Notes: generated from the sequence alone by a model not told the origin. A stretch of 64,000 nt of DNA from Lachnoclostridium edouardi (GCF_900240245.1 NZ_OESQ01000001.1:1480157-1544156), one strand, 5' to 3'; shown: positions 35,638-45,146, counted from the first letter of the stretch. Numbers and translations: made by a program.

Positions 35638-35705
35638 ATGCTCTCCTTCTTTCTTTTTTCTATAATATCATATGATTTTAAATTTAAAAAGAGATTTCGT
35701 GGTAT

Positions 35706-37589
35706 TTACCATGTAAGGCTGCCGCATTTTTGAAAATCTTGCCCTGTAAAAGCCTGAATTTCCCTTCTTCCTGTTACATAAAAGTAATCTCCTATATAAA
35801 GGCCTCTTACAAATTGAATATTTTCTCCCTGACTGCATGGCAGCTCTGCCTTTTTATAAAAGCCGTTATTTTTATCATAGCCATAGATTACATACTCATT
35901 GCTCCAGGTTCTGTCAGGCAGATATTTGTTAACTGCAAATCCAATTAAGTTTTTTTCAGGGCTGATTAATATGGCTTTATGAGAATACCAGGCCGGCGTG
36001 TTTTCGTATTCCTTTACCACCAGCTTATCTATTTCCTTTACATCAGCCGGTTTGGAAATATCAAACATAGACATTTTTAGTCCCTTAAAATTCCCTCCCT
36101 CTTCCGGCAGCCCATACTCCTGGCCTAAGCCGAATAAAAGATCCTGACTCCAAAAATGAAGGTATTGAGAAAATCCGGGGATTTTTAACTGTCCTAAAAT
36201 CACAGGGTTTTGAGGATCTGACAAATCTGCTGAAAATAAGGGATCTGTTTCCCGGTATGTGACAAAATAGCCTGTATTCCCCATAAATCTGGCGGAATAA
36301 ATCCTTTCTCCAGGAGCCAGATTCTCGATTTTTCCTACAACCTCAAGCTGCGGATCCAGGATATACAAGGAATTTGTAGATTCTCCCTTAGAATAATGTA
36401 AGGTTGCCACAAGGCGGAGAAATCCGTCCTTTTCATCCATAGAAAACTGATTCAGCATTGTTCCGTCTATTAACCCGTGAGCCTGATAAACAATTTTCCC
36501 GTCATTATAGGAAAATCTTATTAGCTCTGTGTAATTGTACTGGGAAGCTTGATAATCATATTTTTCAGCAGAAATGTAAATATTGTCAGTACTTACATAA
36601 AGATTATCTCCCCTTGCCATAACTGCTTTTTGATCTGTGGTCTCTGAAGGCGCATTTAAATCTATAGAAGAACATATTAAAAATGAAGTATGATCTACAT
36701 GATCCGGCAAATAAATGTCCTGGTATGCCATTATTTCCCCGTTTATTTCCGGAATATATTCCTTCATTTTTCTGGGCTTTTCATAAGTCCAGCGCTCAGT
36801 AAACACATATAAATAATCTCCTGATCTGCGGGAGCTTAAATACTGGCCCTCCTGTATCACCTTCCCGATTTTTACAGGCCTGGCCTTGTCAGAAATATCG
36901 TAAGTTACTGCAGCTGTAGTTTCTCCATTAGTGGCCAGCACAGAAAGCTTATTTTCCCAGATATAAAATTCCTGAACAATTCCAAATTCACTGCTTCCAT
37001 TCTCCTCCAGAATTCCCTGAATCTGGCTTTCCTTCTTTAATTTTTCCTTGTCTGCCGCCACAATAGTAAGACACCCCTCTCCAGGATCTAAGCTATAAAT
37101 ATACGAGCCGTCTGTTTTTACAATATCTCCCTCGTCAACGCCCTGCACCTGAATATTTGTCTGAGAGTAGTCTCCTGTGCCTTTACTTATTTCAGTCTCT
37201 ACGCATGTCTCTGCGCCTGTCTCCGCACCTGCTGCAGTTTCCTCTACCATTTCTCCGCCCGCTGCGGCAAGTTCTTCCTTCCTTTGCTTCTCAATCTTTC
37301 TAATTTCTTTATAAATATCCTCGTAGCTTTCTGCCGCATAGGAGCTTCTGCTCTCTCTGCTTATATTCCTGGAACTCTGTCCAGAAAGAATTCCCAACGT
37401 CACAAATAAAGCCAGGCCTGCTGCAGCTGCAACTCCTCCGTACCTTAGCCAATACGGCCTTTTTTTAGATTTTTTCTCCTTAGCCACATCCTCTAAACCG
37501 TCCAGAATATGATCAGGACTCAGCTTATGAGGAACAGGAATATTGTCTGCTGATTTTCTGATTTTCTCCAACAGTTCATTCTGTTTCAT
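35706..37589 (-). CDS. Membrane-anchored beta-propeller protein, likely sigma-factor partner
   Basis: About 627 residues from ATG 37589, seven bases after AAAGGAG. A cytoplasmic N-terminus of about 50 residues is followed by one membrane helix (GGVAAAAGLALFVTLGILSG), a Glu/Ala-rich linker, and a secreted beta-propeller domain beginning NIQVQGVDEGDIVKTDGSYIY, a known signature of this family. It lies 15 bases after a sigma-70-family gene. This anti-sigma-like topology suggests it senses an outside signal, which is inference. Confidence 0.82.
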   Translation of the reverse strand: MKQNELLEKIRKSADNIPVPHKLSPDHILDGLEDVAKEKKSKKRPYWLRYGGVAAAAGLALFVTLGILSGQSSRNISRESRSSYAAESYEDIYKEIRKIEKQRKEELAAAGGEMVEETAAGAETGAETCVETEISKGTGDYSQTNIQVQGVDEGDIVKTDGSYIYSLDPGEGCLTIVAADKEKLKKESQIQGILEENGSSEFGIVQEFYIWENKLSVLATNGETTAAVTYDISDKARPVKIGKVIQEGQYLSSRRSGDYLYVFTERWTYEKPRKMKEYIPEINGEIMAYQDIYLPDHVDHTSFLICSSIDLNAPSETTDQKAVMARGDNLYVSTDNIYISAEKYDYQASQYNYTELIRFSYNDGKIVYQAHGLIDGTMLNQFSMDEKDGFLRLVATLHYSKGESTNSLYILDPQLEVVGKIENLAPGERIYSARFMGNTGYFVTYRETDPLFSADLSDPQNPVILGQLKIPGFSQYLHFWSQDLLFGLGQEYGLPEEGGNFKGLKMSMFDISKPADVKEIDKLVVKEYENTPAWYSHKAILISPEKNLIGFAVNKYLPDRTWSNEYVIYGYDKNNGFYKKAELPCSQGENIQFVRGLYIGDYFYVTGRREIQAFTGQDFQKCGSLTW

Positions 37590-37603
37590 ATGCATTCTCC
37601 TTT

Positions 37604-38080
37604 CTATCCTTCCAGCTCTCTCTCCATTTTATTAAGCGCTCTGGCAAGCTTTGACCGGACTGTGGCAGACTTTAAAAATAAGATTTTTCCAATCTCCTGG
37701 CTGTTGTAACCGCCAAAAACAGATAGGGAAATAATCATTCTTTCCTGACCGCCTAACTTTGAAAATGCATTTCTTACATCCTGTTGTTCTTCTACATTCC
37801 AGGCTTCTTCCTTATTCTGACTAAAAATCTCCTCATTTAATTCTACTGTCTGATCTGTGTATTCCTTCAGCTTTCTCTTGCATTTTATTGTGAGAATAGA
37901 AAAAATCCAGGGTTTAAAAGACTCTTCCCTTCTTAATTTTTCCTTATTCTGCCATGCATCTGCTACTGCCTCGCTTACAGCGTCCTCTGCATCCAGCCTT
38001 CTTCCCAAAGTATATAATGCAAAATAAAACATTTCTCTGTATACACTTTTATAAGCCTCCTCAAATGCACATTTATCCAT
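37604..38080 (-). CDS. RNA polymerase sigma factor, sigma-70 family (ECF-like)
   Basis: About 158 residues. Region 2 is EMFYFALYTLGRRLDAEDAVSEAVADAWQNKEKL, and region 4 is KLGGQERMIISLSVFGGYNSQEIGKILFLKSATVRSKLARALNKM, typical of two-domain extracytoplasmic-function sigma factors. The following beta-propeller gene probably encodes its regulator. Upstream, AACAGT and ACTGTT flank a 17-base spacer and could be part of an autoregulated promoter. Confidence 0.88.
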   Translation of the reverse strand: MDKCAFEEAYKSVYREMFYFALYTLGRRLDAEDAVSEAVADAWQNKEKLRREESFKPWIFSILTIKCKRKLKEYTDQTVELNEEIFSQNKEEAWNVEEQQDVRNAFSKLGGQERMIISLSVFGGYNSQEIGKILFLKSATVRSKLARALNKMERELEG

Positions 38081-38144
38081 TTCCATCCCTTCCCTTCAGC
38101 AGACTCAGAAATGCTTTTCACTTAAACAGTGTCATTTTTTGCCT

Positions 38145-39947
38145 CTACTGTTGCATGGAAATAGAAAAAAATTCATTTATTCTGTTTTTCCTTCCAAAAA
38201 TGTTATTATAAAGGAAATTTTCATAAGGCTTCCACCACTGTTCATACTCCTCTTTTTCCTTCCATCCGTCCCATGTAAACCAGGAACCGTCTGATTTATA
38301 ATATCCTAAGGGATGTACTACAGGAAGCTTTTGATACATTTCATCTAAAAATACCTGGTAAGAGGTGGGCAGAAGATTCGCTCTTTCCACAATTATATTA
38401 GATAAATACATGGCGCTTATTTTATCTATTTTTTCTGAAGGCGTCTCATAATTTGTCCACACTAAAAACGGCGTCACATACCGCCTTAAATAATCCTCCT
38501 TCTCCACCTCTCCCATAGAACAGCCATAAAGCATTTCGTAAAAGGACTCCTCTATACTTGGCTGGTGATCCCCAAACATAATAATCATTGTCGGCTCTTC
38601 TACATTTTCATAATACTCCAGCAGCTCCTTTAATGCCTGGTCTGACTCCCTAATCAAGGACAAATACTGTTCAGCCATAGGGAAATCTCCTCCCTCTACA
38701 TGAATCTGAGCCTGGTACTCCTCCCAATATCCACCGTGATTCTGCATAGTAACATCAAATATAAACAGCTTGTCCCCTTTTTCCTTTTCCTCTGTCAGTT
38801 CCATAATTTTCTTATAAGTTCCCCTGTCACTGACATATCCCCTAATTCTTTCAGAATCCAGAAAATATTCCTCAGCCAGAAATTCATCAAAGCCCATAGC
38901 TTTATAAGCGCTGTTTCTGTTCCAGTTAGAGGCCGGATATGGATGCATCCCAATAGTTTTATAACCCTGGGCTTTTAAGGTTAAAGGCAGTCCATAAACA
39001 GGAGCTTCCATGTAAATCTGAAAGGGCACTGCACCTGCAGAAATAAAAGAAATAGAGTTTCCCGTAAGAAATTCGTACTCTGAATTGCTTGTCATAGACC
39101 CCCATACAGGCATATATAAATTGCCTTTTACACAATTTTCCTCTAATTCATTGTAAAAAGAAAGATAAGGCTGATCTGTTTTAAAATCTCCTACCTGACT
39201 TAGATCAGAAAAGCTTTCATTCATAATACAGATAATATTTTCCAGTATAATTTCTGTATCTGTCTGCCAGTAATATGCTGCATTTTCCCGGTTCTGCTCC
39301 ACTGTCTCCATATCCTGTCTGACAGCCTCCACAGAATATCCATCTGGCGCCTTTTCAAATAAATAGGCAAAGCTGCGGAAGGTACACACCGCATATCCGT
39401 TGCTTTCGTAAGAGCTTCTGGGATTCCACATATTAATTTCAATTCCCCACTGCTTTATAAGAACCTGGTAAAAACCAGTGAGAAATAAAGTAAATGCAGC
39501 CACAGAAACAGGAACCACAAGCCATCTTGCTCTTTTTTCCCGCATTTTAACTGGAAATTTCACCGCCAGCACACTCAGGGCCACTACTACAGCCGCCGCC
39601 AAAATGATTTTTATATTAATTTCATAAGAATAATTGCCAGAAACGCTGGCAGCTGTTTTAACAGCCAGAAAATCTCCCAGCATAATGGGACGGTCCCTGA
39701 ATTGAAGTACATAATACTCAGCAAGAGCTAAAATAAAAAAAGCTGTGTTCCAGAAAGGATATACGATTTTTTCATTGTTAAAAACCGCATAAGTAACCAG
39801 ATACAGCATATAAAAAAACACCATATTTAAAAACAGCATTTTTATCTGAGGCAGACCGCCATGGCCTAAAATTTCCACCAGCAGACAGGCTGCTGCCGGA
39901 GTGAACCAAAATACAATTTTCCCTGTTAATCTCCTTTTATTTTCCAT
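38145..39947 (-). CDS. LtaS-like sulfatase-family membrane phosphotransferase
   Basis: About 600 residues from ATG 39947; an upstream GTG would overlap a terminator. Five N-terminal membrane helices are followed by an extracellular alkaline-phosphatase-fold domain: IMNESFSDLS (metal Glu), WGSMTSNSEYEFLTG with the probable Thr nucleophile, MHPYPASNWNR and FGDHQPSIEESF (metal Asp/His). This is the lipoteichoic-acid synthase architecture. It may transfer glycerol phosphate or other phospho-groups to cell-surface polymers. Confidence 0.85.
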   Translation of the reverse strand: MENKRRLTGKIVFWFTPAAACLLVEILGHGGLPQIKMLFLNMVFFYMLYLVTYAVFNNEKIVYPFWNTAFFILALAEYYVLQFRDRPIMLGDFLAVKTAASVSGNYSYEINIKIILAAAVVVALSVLAVKFPVKMREKRARWLVVPVSVAAFTLFLTGFYQVLIKQWGIEINMWNPRSSYESNGYAVCTFRSFAYLFEKAPDGYSVEAVRQDMETVEQNRENAAYYWQTDTEIILENIICIMNESFSDLSQVGDFKTDQPYLSFYNELEENCVKGNLYMPVWGSMTSNSEYEFLTGNSISFISAGAVPFQIYMEAPVYGLPLTLKAQGYKTIGMHPYPASNWNRNSAYKAMGFDEFLAEEYFLDSERIRGYVSDRGTYKKIMELTEEKEKGDKLFIFDVTMQNHGGYWEEYQAQIHVEGGDFPMAEQYLSLIRESDQALKELLEYYENVEEPTMIIMFGDHQPSIEESFYEMLYGCSMGEVEKEDYLRRYVTPFLVWTNYETPSEKIDKISAMYLSNIIVERANLLPTSYQVFLDEMYQKLPVVHPLGYYKSDGSWFTWDGWKEKEEYEQWWKPYENFLYNNIFGRKNRINEFFSISMQQ

Positions 39948-39959
39948 ATTTCTTCTAAA

Positions 39960-40002
39960 GCAAAAAGAGGGCACTCATTCCTGATCACGAACGAACACCC
40001 TC
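39960..40002 (-). terminator. Rho-independent terminator after the PrcB-like gene
   Basis: On the leftward transcript GAGGGTGTTCGTTC pairs with GAATGAGTGCCCTC, using several G:U pairs, around an 8-base loop and is followed by TTTTTG. It lies just before the LtaS-like gene. Confidence 0.75.
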
Positions 40003-40074
40003 ATTTTCCCATCTCCTCATAAATAATATGAGTTTATTTTACGGTAATCCAATTTCTTTGTCAACTGCCAGTTT

Positions 40075-40506
40075 CTACTGGAAAACTACAGGTGTTTCCA
40101 GGAATTCTGTCTGCACAACAATATATGGGTAGGACTTCTCCGTCCCTGCTTCCTCTTCTTTTCCCGGCCCTAACAGCTCTGTATCAAACACAATAGAATT
40201 TTCAGTGAGAAACAGCTGATTCACAGATATACTATATCCGCCTGTAGGCTGTTCCCCGTATCCGGTCACTATGTACAGGTTCTGGTCATCACTGTAAGTC
40301 AATTTAAACGGCGCCGATTGTTTCTCTACAATAATATCCTTCAGTTCCTGGGGAACCTCTCCGTCTCCCACTACTGTAAATTCCAGATCCCGCACCTTTT
40401 CCTCCTGCCCCTGCTTTAAAGCACAGCCTGTAAGGAACCGCACCACAAATACCCAAAGCAAAAGCATACCCAGCAATATGATTTTTCCATTTATGACTCT
40501 TTTCAT
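40075..40506 (-). CDS. PrcB-domain lipoprotein-like exported protein
   Basis: 143 residues from ATG 40506 behind GGGGGGAGG. The N-terminal hydrophobic signal ends in LTGCALK, a possible lipobox. The body has VTGYGEQPTGGYSISVNQLFLTEN, the signature of the PrcB C-terminal domain first seen in a Treponema protease complex. Its role in Firmicutes is not established. It is 80 bases downstream of spoIIID in the same direction. Confidence 0.75.
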   Translation of the reverse strand: MKRVINGKIILLGMLLLWVFVVRFLTGCALKQGQEEKVRDLEFTVVGDGEVPQELKDIIVEKQSAPFKLTYSDDQNLYIVTGYGEQPTGGYSISVNQLFLTENSIVFDTELLGPGKEEEAGTEKSYPYIVVQTEFLETPVVFQ

Positions 40507-40586
40507 TATAACCTCCCCCCATATTCGATTAATAGTATTGTATGAGGGCAGCAAAATAAATATGACAGAATCATTGTCACCTTACA

Positions 40587-40856
40587 TTATTTTTTACTGC
40601 ATATCTGCAGCCTGTGCTGGTATTTCTCCTTTGTAGCCATGCCGCCTCTAATATGACGCTCTGATTTGTTAATATCCAGAACTACCCTGGCCCGGGCAGC
40701 TAAAGACGGGTTGATGTGCTCTAAACGGTCTGTCACATCTTTATGTACCGTGCTTTTACTGATGCCAAATTTTTTTGCTGTCTGCCTTACTGTAGCATTA
40801 TAGTCAATAATATAATTGGCGATGGCCTCTGCCCGTTCTGCAATATATTCTTTCAT
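40587..40856 (-). CDS. spoIIID: Sporulation transcriptional regulator SpoIIID
   Basis: 89 residues, normal length. The helix-turn-helix is TVRQTAKKFGISKSTVHKDVTDRL, and HINPSLAARARVVLDINKSERHIRGGMATKEKY is the strongly conserved C-terminal half. It controls mother-cell gene expression after sigma-E. Good GGGGAG ribosome binding site. Confidence 0.96.
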   Translation of the reverse strand: MKEYIAERAEAIANYIIDYNATVRQTAKKFGISKSTVHKDVTDRLEHINPSLAARARVVLDINKSERHIRGGMATKEKYQHRLQICSKK

Positions 40857-40887
40857 GGGTTTCTCCCCTAAGAAGCTTTTTTACATC

Positions 40888-40916
40888 TTATTACATCCAT
40901 GAAAAGATTATGCCAA
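40888..40916 (-). promoter_or_regulatory. Putative promoter of spoIIID
   Basis: On the minus strand TTGGCA and TAATAA are 17 bp apart, about 30 bases before the start codon. A sigma-E promoter would be expected for spoIIID, but I cannot see a clear one. Confidence 0.4.
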
Positions 40917-40975
40917 GACAGGTTATTCTTTCTTATTTAAAAGTCAAAGCCCAGGTGAAAACTACATGGCAGGTT

Positions 40976-41716
40976 TTAAAAACCGTCTCCATCTGAAAAT
41001 AGCTGCTTCACAAAGTCGTCTGCAGGCTGTTTGATTATTTTTTCCGGGGTATCCAGCTGGGCAATGCGGCCGTTTTCCATCACCAGCACTCTGGTTCCCA
41101 GACGAACAGCTTCCCTGATGTCATGGGTTACAAACATAACAGTTATTTTAAGCTCCTTCTGCAGCCTTAAAAGCTCATCCTGAAGCGCTCTGCGGGTAAT
41201 GGCATCCACCGCCCCAAAAGGTTCATCCATCAAAAGAATTTCCGGATTTCCTGCCAGGGCCCTGGCAATTCCCACTCTCTGTTTTTGGCCTCCTGACAGC
41301 TCAGACGGATATCTTTCTCCGATTTCAGGCTTCAAACCTACGGTTTCCAGAAGACGGGCTACTTCCCTTTTTTCCGTCTCCTTATCCCACTGTCTAGACA
41401 GTGAGGGCACGTAAGCAATATTCTTGCTTACAGACATATGAGGAAATAAACCAATACTTTGAATTACATAGCCTATTTTTCTTCTCAAAGCAATCTGGTC
41501 TGCCTTTGAAACATTCTGCCCTGCCACAATCACCTCTCCCAAATCCGGTTTAAGCAAAGCATTTACCATTTTAAGAGCTGTAGTCTTTCCGCAGCCCGAC
41601 CTTCCAATAACTGTTAAAAACTCTCCCTGATTTACTGAAAGGCAGAAATCCTCCAGCACTGTAAGATCGCCATATTTTTTTGTTACATGCCTAAAACAAA
41701 TGGCCTCTCCTGCCAT
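40976..41716 (-). CDS. Osmoprotectant ABC transporter ATPase (OpuCA/ProV-like, no CBS domains)
   Basis: 246 residues. Walker A is GRSGCGKTT, the Q-loop is YVIQSIGLFPHMSV, the signature is LSGGQKQR and Walker B is ILLMDEPFGAVD. The sequence resembles OpuCA/glycine-betaine ATPases, but the protein ends at the ABC domain and lacks the C-terminal CBS pair that senses ionic strength. Regulation may therefore differ. Last gene of a permease-binding protein-ATPase operon. Confidence 0.88.
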   Translation of the reverse strand: MAGEAICFRHVTKKYGDLTVLEDFCLSVNQGEFLTVIGRSGCGKTTALKMVNALLKPDLGEVIVAGQNVSKADQIALRRKIGYVIQSIGLFPHMSVSKNIAYVPSLSRQWDKETEKREVARLLETVGLKPEIGERYPSELSGGQKQRVGIARALAGNPEILLMDEPFGAVDAITRRALQDELLRLQKELKITVMFVTHDIREAVRLGTRVLVMENGRIAQLDTPEKIIKQPADDFVKQLFSDGDGF

Positions 41717-41720
41717 AAAT

Positions 41721-42719
41721 CTACTCCTCTACTACGCCCTTTTCCACTAAGAACTGGTGAGCCACTTCCTGCTCGTCCCTGCCTTCTACCTCAACCTGAT
41801 AATTCAGTTCAGCCATTTCCTTATCTGAAAACAAGCCGTCCATTTTCATTAAAGCTTCTTCCAGGCCTGGATATTTTTCTAAGGCGTCCTGTCTTACAAC
41901 TGTAGAGCACAAATAATTTACTTGAACATTTTTATCATCTTTTAAAGCCTTTACAGCGCCGCTTCCAATCTGAGCGTCTGTAGTATATCCGTTTGTTACG
42001 TCAATGTCCCCGTTTGTCAAAGCCTGATATTTTAAGCCTATATCAATGTCCATCACCTTCTTAAATTCCAGCCCATAAGCATCGCATACCATTTTAAATC
42101 CGTCTTCTCTTTCCAGGTAATCTGGATTTCCGCCAAATATCAGCTCACCTGCCGCTGCCTCTAAATCAGAGGTATTCTCCAGTCCATATTTATCAGCAGC
42201 CTCCTTGCTGGCTACCATGGTGTAGGTATTATTAAAACCGTAAAGCCCCAGCCAGGTCATGTTAAACTTTTCTTCATACTCCTGTTTCAGCTGCTGAAAC
42301 ATTTCTTCATCTGAAGGTTTATCCTGGCTGTGTCCTAGTACCATTACCCAGCCGCTAGAGGTATATTCCGGATAAAGGTCAAACTCCCCTTTTTCCATGG
42401 CTGGCTGTATATTAGAAGTTCCGCCGCCGATTCCCTTTGTCACCTCCACCGTATAATCTGTAGAAGATTCAATAACCTCTTTTAATATTTCCCCTAAAAT
42501 ATACTGCTCTGTCATAGGCTTTGTGGCGATGCGCACTGGATCCATATTTTCCCCATTTTCCGCCTCTTCTGTCTTTTCGGCTGTCTCCTGCGCCTCCTGC
42601 CTGCTGCCTGCCGCAGTCTCCTGACTTTGCTCTGTGCTTGTCTCACCTTTTCCTCCGCAGGCTACAACAGAAACAGTGACTGCGGCCAGCATCATAAGTC
42701 CTATTATTTTCTTTCTCAT
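41721..42719 (-). CDS. Glycine betaine/choline-type substrate-binding lipoprotein (OpuCC/OsmF-like)
   Basis: 332 residues. The lipoprotein signal ends in VSVVACGG, then a Glu/Thr-rich linker. The OpuAC-type binding domain shows VRIATKPMTEQYILGEIL, GGGTSNIQPAMEKGEFDLYPEYTSSGW and NGDIDVTNGYTTDAQI. It binds a quaternary-ammonium or related compatible solute. The start overlaps the permease stop by four bases, and four bases separate its stop from the ATPase start. Confidence 0.9.
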   Translation of the reverse strand: MRKKIIGLMMLAAVTVSVVACGGKGETSTEQSQETAAGSRQEAQETAEKTEEAENGENMDPVRIATKPMTEQYILGEILKEVIESSTDYTVEVTKGIGGGTSNIQPAMEKGEFDLYPEYTSSGWVMVLGHSQDKPSDEEMFQQLKQEYEEKFNMTWLGLYGFNNTYTMVASKEAADKYGLENTSDLEAAAGELIFGGNPDYLEREDGFKMVCDAYGLEFKKVMDIDIGLKYQALTNGDIDVTNGYTTDAQIGSGAVKALKDDKNVQVNYLCSTVVRQDALEKYPGLEEALMKMDGLFSDKEMAELNYQVEVEGRDEQEVAHQFLVEKGVVEE

Positions 42720-43366
42720 ATATTTAGTCTCCTTTTCTTTTTATAAATATATTCTAATATGCCAAGCAGGGAATCTGAAATCAAAGCCAACGCTGCAATT
42801 AACAGTCCCCCTGCAAAGGTCATAGCCGGATTATAAATAGTAATTCCCCGGTAAATGGCTACTCCCAGTCCTCCTGCTCCAATAAAAGAAGCAATACCTC
42901 CCACAGAAATGGCCATTACGACCATACTGCGCAGGCCGGTGAGAATGACGCTGACCGCCAGAGGCAGTTTAATCTTCCACAGAATCTGAAATCTGGTGCT
43001 TCCCATTCCCTTGGCTGCCTCAATCACATCCTTATCTATAGTTGTCATTCCTGTATATGTGTTCCTCACCATAGGCATAATTGCATAAATTGAAAGGGCT
43101 GTCACTGCAGTTTTATTTCCCACGCCCAGAAATGGAATCAGAATTCCCAAAAGTGAAATAGCCGGTATTGTATAACATATATTACAGATTCCTATGACTG
43201 CAGGGGCAAATTTCTGAAATTCTGAAATCAGAACTCCCAGAAAAAGCCCTGCGGTTCCCGCTATTAAAATGGCGGTAAAGGACAGCATCAAATGTTCTCC
43301 CAGAAGACCTAAAAACCAGTCTCCCCTGTCAATATACAGCTGTATAATTGTTTTGATCAATTCCAT
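42716..43366 (-). CDS. Osmoprotectant ABC transporter permease (OpuCB/OpuCD-like)
   Basis: 216 residues with five to six membrane helices. SFTAILIAGTAGLFLGVLI and the coupling loop IDKDVIEAAKGMGSTRFQILWKIKLPLA followed by GGIASFIGAGGLGVAIYRG are typical of OpuCB/YehW permeases. Only one permease gene is present, so it probably acts as a homodimer. Confidence 0.9.
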   Translation of the reverse strand: MELIKTIIQLYIDRGDWFLGLLGEHLMLSFTAILIAGTAGLFLGVLISEFQKFAPAVIGICNICYTIPAISLLGILIPFLGVGNKTAVTALSIYAIMPMVRNTYTGMTTIDKDVIEAAKGMGSTRFQILWKIKLPLAVSVILTGLRSMVVMAISVGGIASFIGAGGLGVAIYRGITIYNPAMTFAGGLLIAALALISDSLLGILEYIYKKKRRLNI

Positions 43367-43383
43367 TACCTTAAACCTGTCCT

Positions 43384-43557
43384 TTAAACCATAGTATATT
43401 CCAACATTTCATAATCCAGCCGGCTTCCCTCAGAAATATCTTCCGGCAGCAAGGCTCTGGCCACGCATTTTAACTCTGCCTCCTGATGGTTAATATTTTT
43501 CAGGAACGCATAATCTCCGTCAATTCTTTCCACTGTATACTCTATTTTTTCAAACAT
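43384..43557 (-). CDS. Small DUF3006-like protein (57 residues)
   Basis: An unreported short gene starting at ATG 43557 with GAGAGGAAC upstream and stopping 18 bases before the OpuCB-like start. The product begins FEKIEYTVERIDGDYAFLK and continues to CVARALLPEDISEGSRLDYE, matching my memory of DUF3006 (a short beta-rich domain with VDRxEGDxA and LPxxxxEGxxL). It is probably the first gene of the osmoprotectant transporter operon. Function unknown. Confidence 0.7.
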   Translation of the reverse strand: MFEKIEYTVERIDGDYAFLKNINHQEAELKCVARALLPEDISEGSRLDYEMLEYTMV

Positions 43558-43604
43558 ACAAGTTCCTCTCTTTTGTCTGTAAATTTCCTTTTTATGTGCT
43601 TTTA

Positions 43605-43656
43605 ATTAAAAAGAAAAACAGGCCCAGGCCGTATAAATCTATACAGTCTGGACGCC
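43605..43656 (-). terminator. Terminator after the HAD phosphatase gene
   Basis: The leftward transcript folds with GTATA/TATAC and CCAG/CTGG arms between 43621 and 43656, then T-rich sequence (43607-43619). It ends the long leftward run that begins upstream with the GDPD gene. Confidence 0.75.
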
Positions 43657-43721
43657 CTATTTTCCACGATTTCAGCAGTCAGGCTGTTTCGTCTGCTGCA
43701 CAAGCTGTTTTCCATTTTCTG

Positions 43722-44513
43722 TTATGAAATAATTCCCAGCTTTTTCATAGCATAGGCCACTCCGTCCTCCTCCACAGTTTTTGTAACAAAAGCTGCGTAC
43801 GGTTCAAGTCCTTTATCATGGGCACCCATTAACACATTATTGATCCCATACTGAAACATAGGTAAATCATTCATGCTGTCCCCGAAAACATACGCGTTTT
43901 CCAGAGAAATGTGAAACATCTCTAAAACCTGCTTCATTGCCGTAGCTTTAGAATGGCCGTTGGGCACGCACTCCATAAATTGAACATCTCTGAAAATCAC
44001 CTGAAAGTCAGGAAGCAGATCTGTAAACCTTTTTAAATCGCTGTCATCATTCCACACAGCGCAGAACTTGTTAAACTGGTAGCAGTCCTCAGCCCAGGTA
44101 TAAGGAGATACCCCATTTAAAACTGCTAAATTTCTTCTTGTCTGCTCTACTGCCTCAAAAGGCGAACTCTGGCTTTGGAAATAACAGGCTTCTGTTCCCT
44201 CCAGCCAGCCGTCCATCCGGCATTCTGCAAAGCTTTCCTTTAATCTTCTTGCCCTATCTTTAGGAATTCTATACTCATACACATTTTTTCCCTGCACAAA
44301 AATACTGGTGCCGCAGCCGCAGAGAAAACCATCCACCTCCACCAGCTGATTGAGAAAATCCAGAATGCAATACATTCTGCCTGAATTAATAAAAACTAAG
44401 TGTCCCTCAGCTCTGGCCTGGTTAAGCGCCTTAACGGCGCTTTCCGGAACCTGGTCTGTGATCTCACTGAGCAATGTTCCATCTACATCGAAAAATAATG
44501 CTTTTCTATCCAA
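43722..44513 (-). CDS. Cof-type HAD-IIB phosphatase
   Basis: 263 residues. Motif I is FFDVDGTLL (Asp9, Asp11), motif II is INSGR, then a type IIB cap, and motif III/IV is KATAMKQVLE with VFGDSMNDLPMF. Such enzymes dephosphorylate sugar phosphates or pyridoxal phosphate. Only two bases separate it from xpt. Confidence 0.9.
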   Translation of the reverse strand: MDRKALFFDVDGTLLSEITDQVPESAVKALNQARAEGHLVFINSGRMYCILDFLNQLVEVDGFLCGCGTSIFVQGKNVYEYRIPKDRARRLKESFAECRMDGWLEGTEACYFQSQSSPFEAVEQTRRNLAVLNGVSPYTWAEDCYQFNKFCAVWNDDSDLKRFTDLLPDFQVIFRDVQFMECVPNGHSKATAMKQVLEMFHISLENAYVFGDSMNDLPMFQYGINNVLMGAHDKGLEPYAAFVTKTVEEDGVAYAMKKLGIIS

Positions 44514-44515
44514 CT

Positions 44516-45100
44516 TTATTCATCTCCACGAAATACAATAGTGCCTTTTTCATCATCCATGCTGTCCACAATGGCCAAAGACTCTACTCTGATTCCTGCC
44601 TCTCTTAAACGATCTCCGCCTCCCTGGAAGCCCTTTTCTATAATAATTCCAGCGCCCACCAGCTCTGCTCCAGAATCCTTTACCAGATCAATCAGGCCCT
44701 CCAAGGCAGCTCCGTTGGCCAGAAAATCATCAATGAGAAGTACCTTATCCCCCTTTCCCAAGAATTCTTTGGCCACAATAATATCGTAAATTCTGCCGTG
44801 AGTAAAGGATTCTACTCTGCTGGTGTAAACTTCCCCTGCAATATTTTTAGTTTTCGTCTTTTTAGCAAATAATACCGGCACATTAAAAGACTGGGCGACA
44901 ACACAGGCAATTCCAATGCCGGAAGCCTCAATCGTAAGAATCTTATTGATCTCTTTATCAGCAAATCTTTTTTTAAACTCTTTTCCGAACTGATCAAAAA
45001 GCTGAATGTCCATCTGGTGATTTAAAAAGCTGTCTACCTTCAGCACATTTCCGGCTCCTACCTTTCCATCTTTCCGAATCCTGTCCTTTAATAACTGCAT
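44516..45100 (-). CDS. xpt: Xanthine phosphoribosyltransferase
   Basis: 194 residues, the standard length of Firmicute Xpt. It starts [35 protein letters not shown], with [13 protein letters not shown] and the PRPP motif [13 protein letters not shown]. It salvages xanthine to XMP. Xpt genes are often behind a purine riboswitch, but only 46 bases separate this start from the upstream lipoprotein gene, so no riboswitch fits. Confidence 0.94.
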   Translation of the reverse strand: MQLLKDRIRKDGKVGAGNVLKVDSFLNHQMDIQLFDQFGKEFKKRFADKEINKILTIEASGIGIACVVAQSFNVPVLFAKKTKTKNIAGEVYTSRVESFTHGRIYDIIVAKEFLGKGDKVLLIDDFLANGAALEGLIDLVKDSGAELVGAGIIIEKGFQGGGDRLREAGIRVESLAIVDSMDDEKGTIVFRGDE

Positions 45101-45146
45101 GTTTATCCTCCTGTACTTTGCCCTTTTCTTTTTCTTTATTCCTTCC

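Noticed and set aside
44516..45146. Purine riboswitch before xpt
   Set aside because: Only 46 bases separate xpt from the upstream gene, with no room or conserved core for the aptamer.
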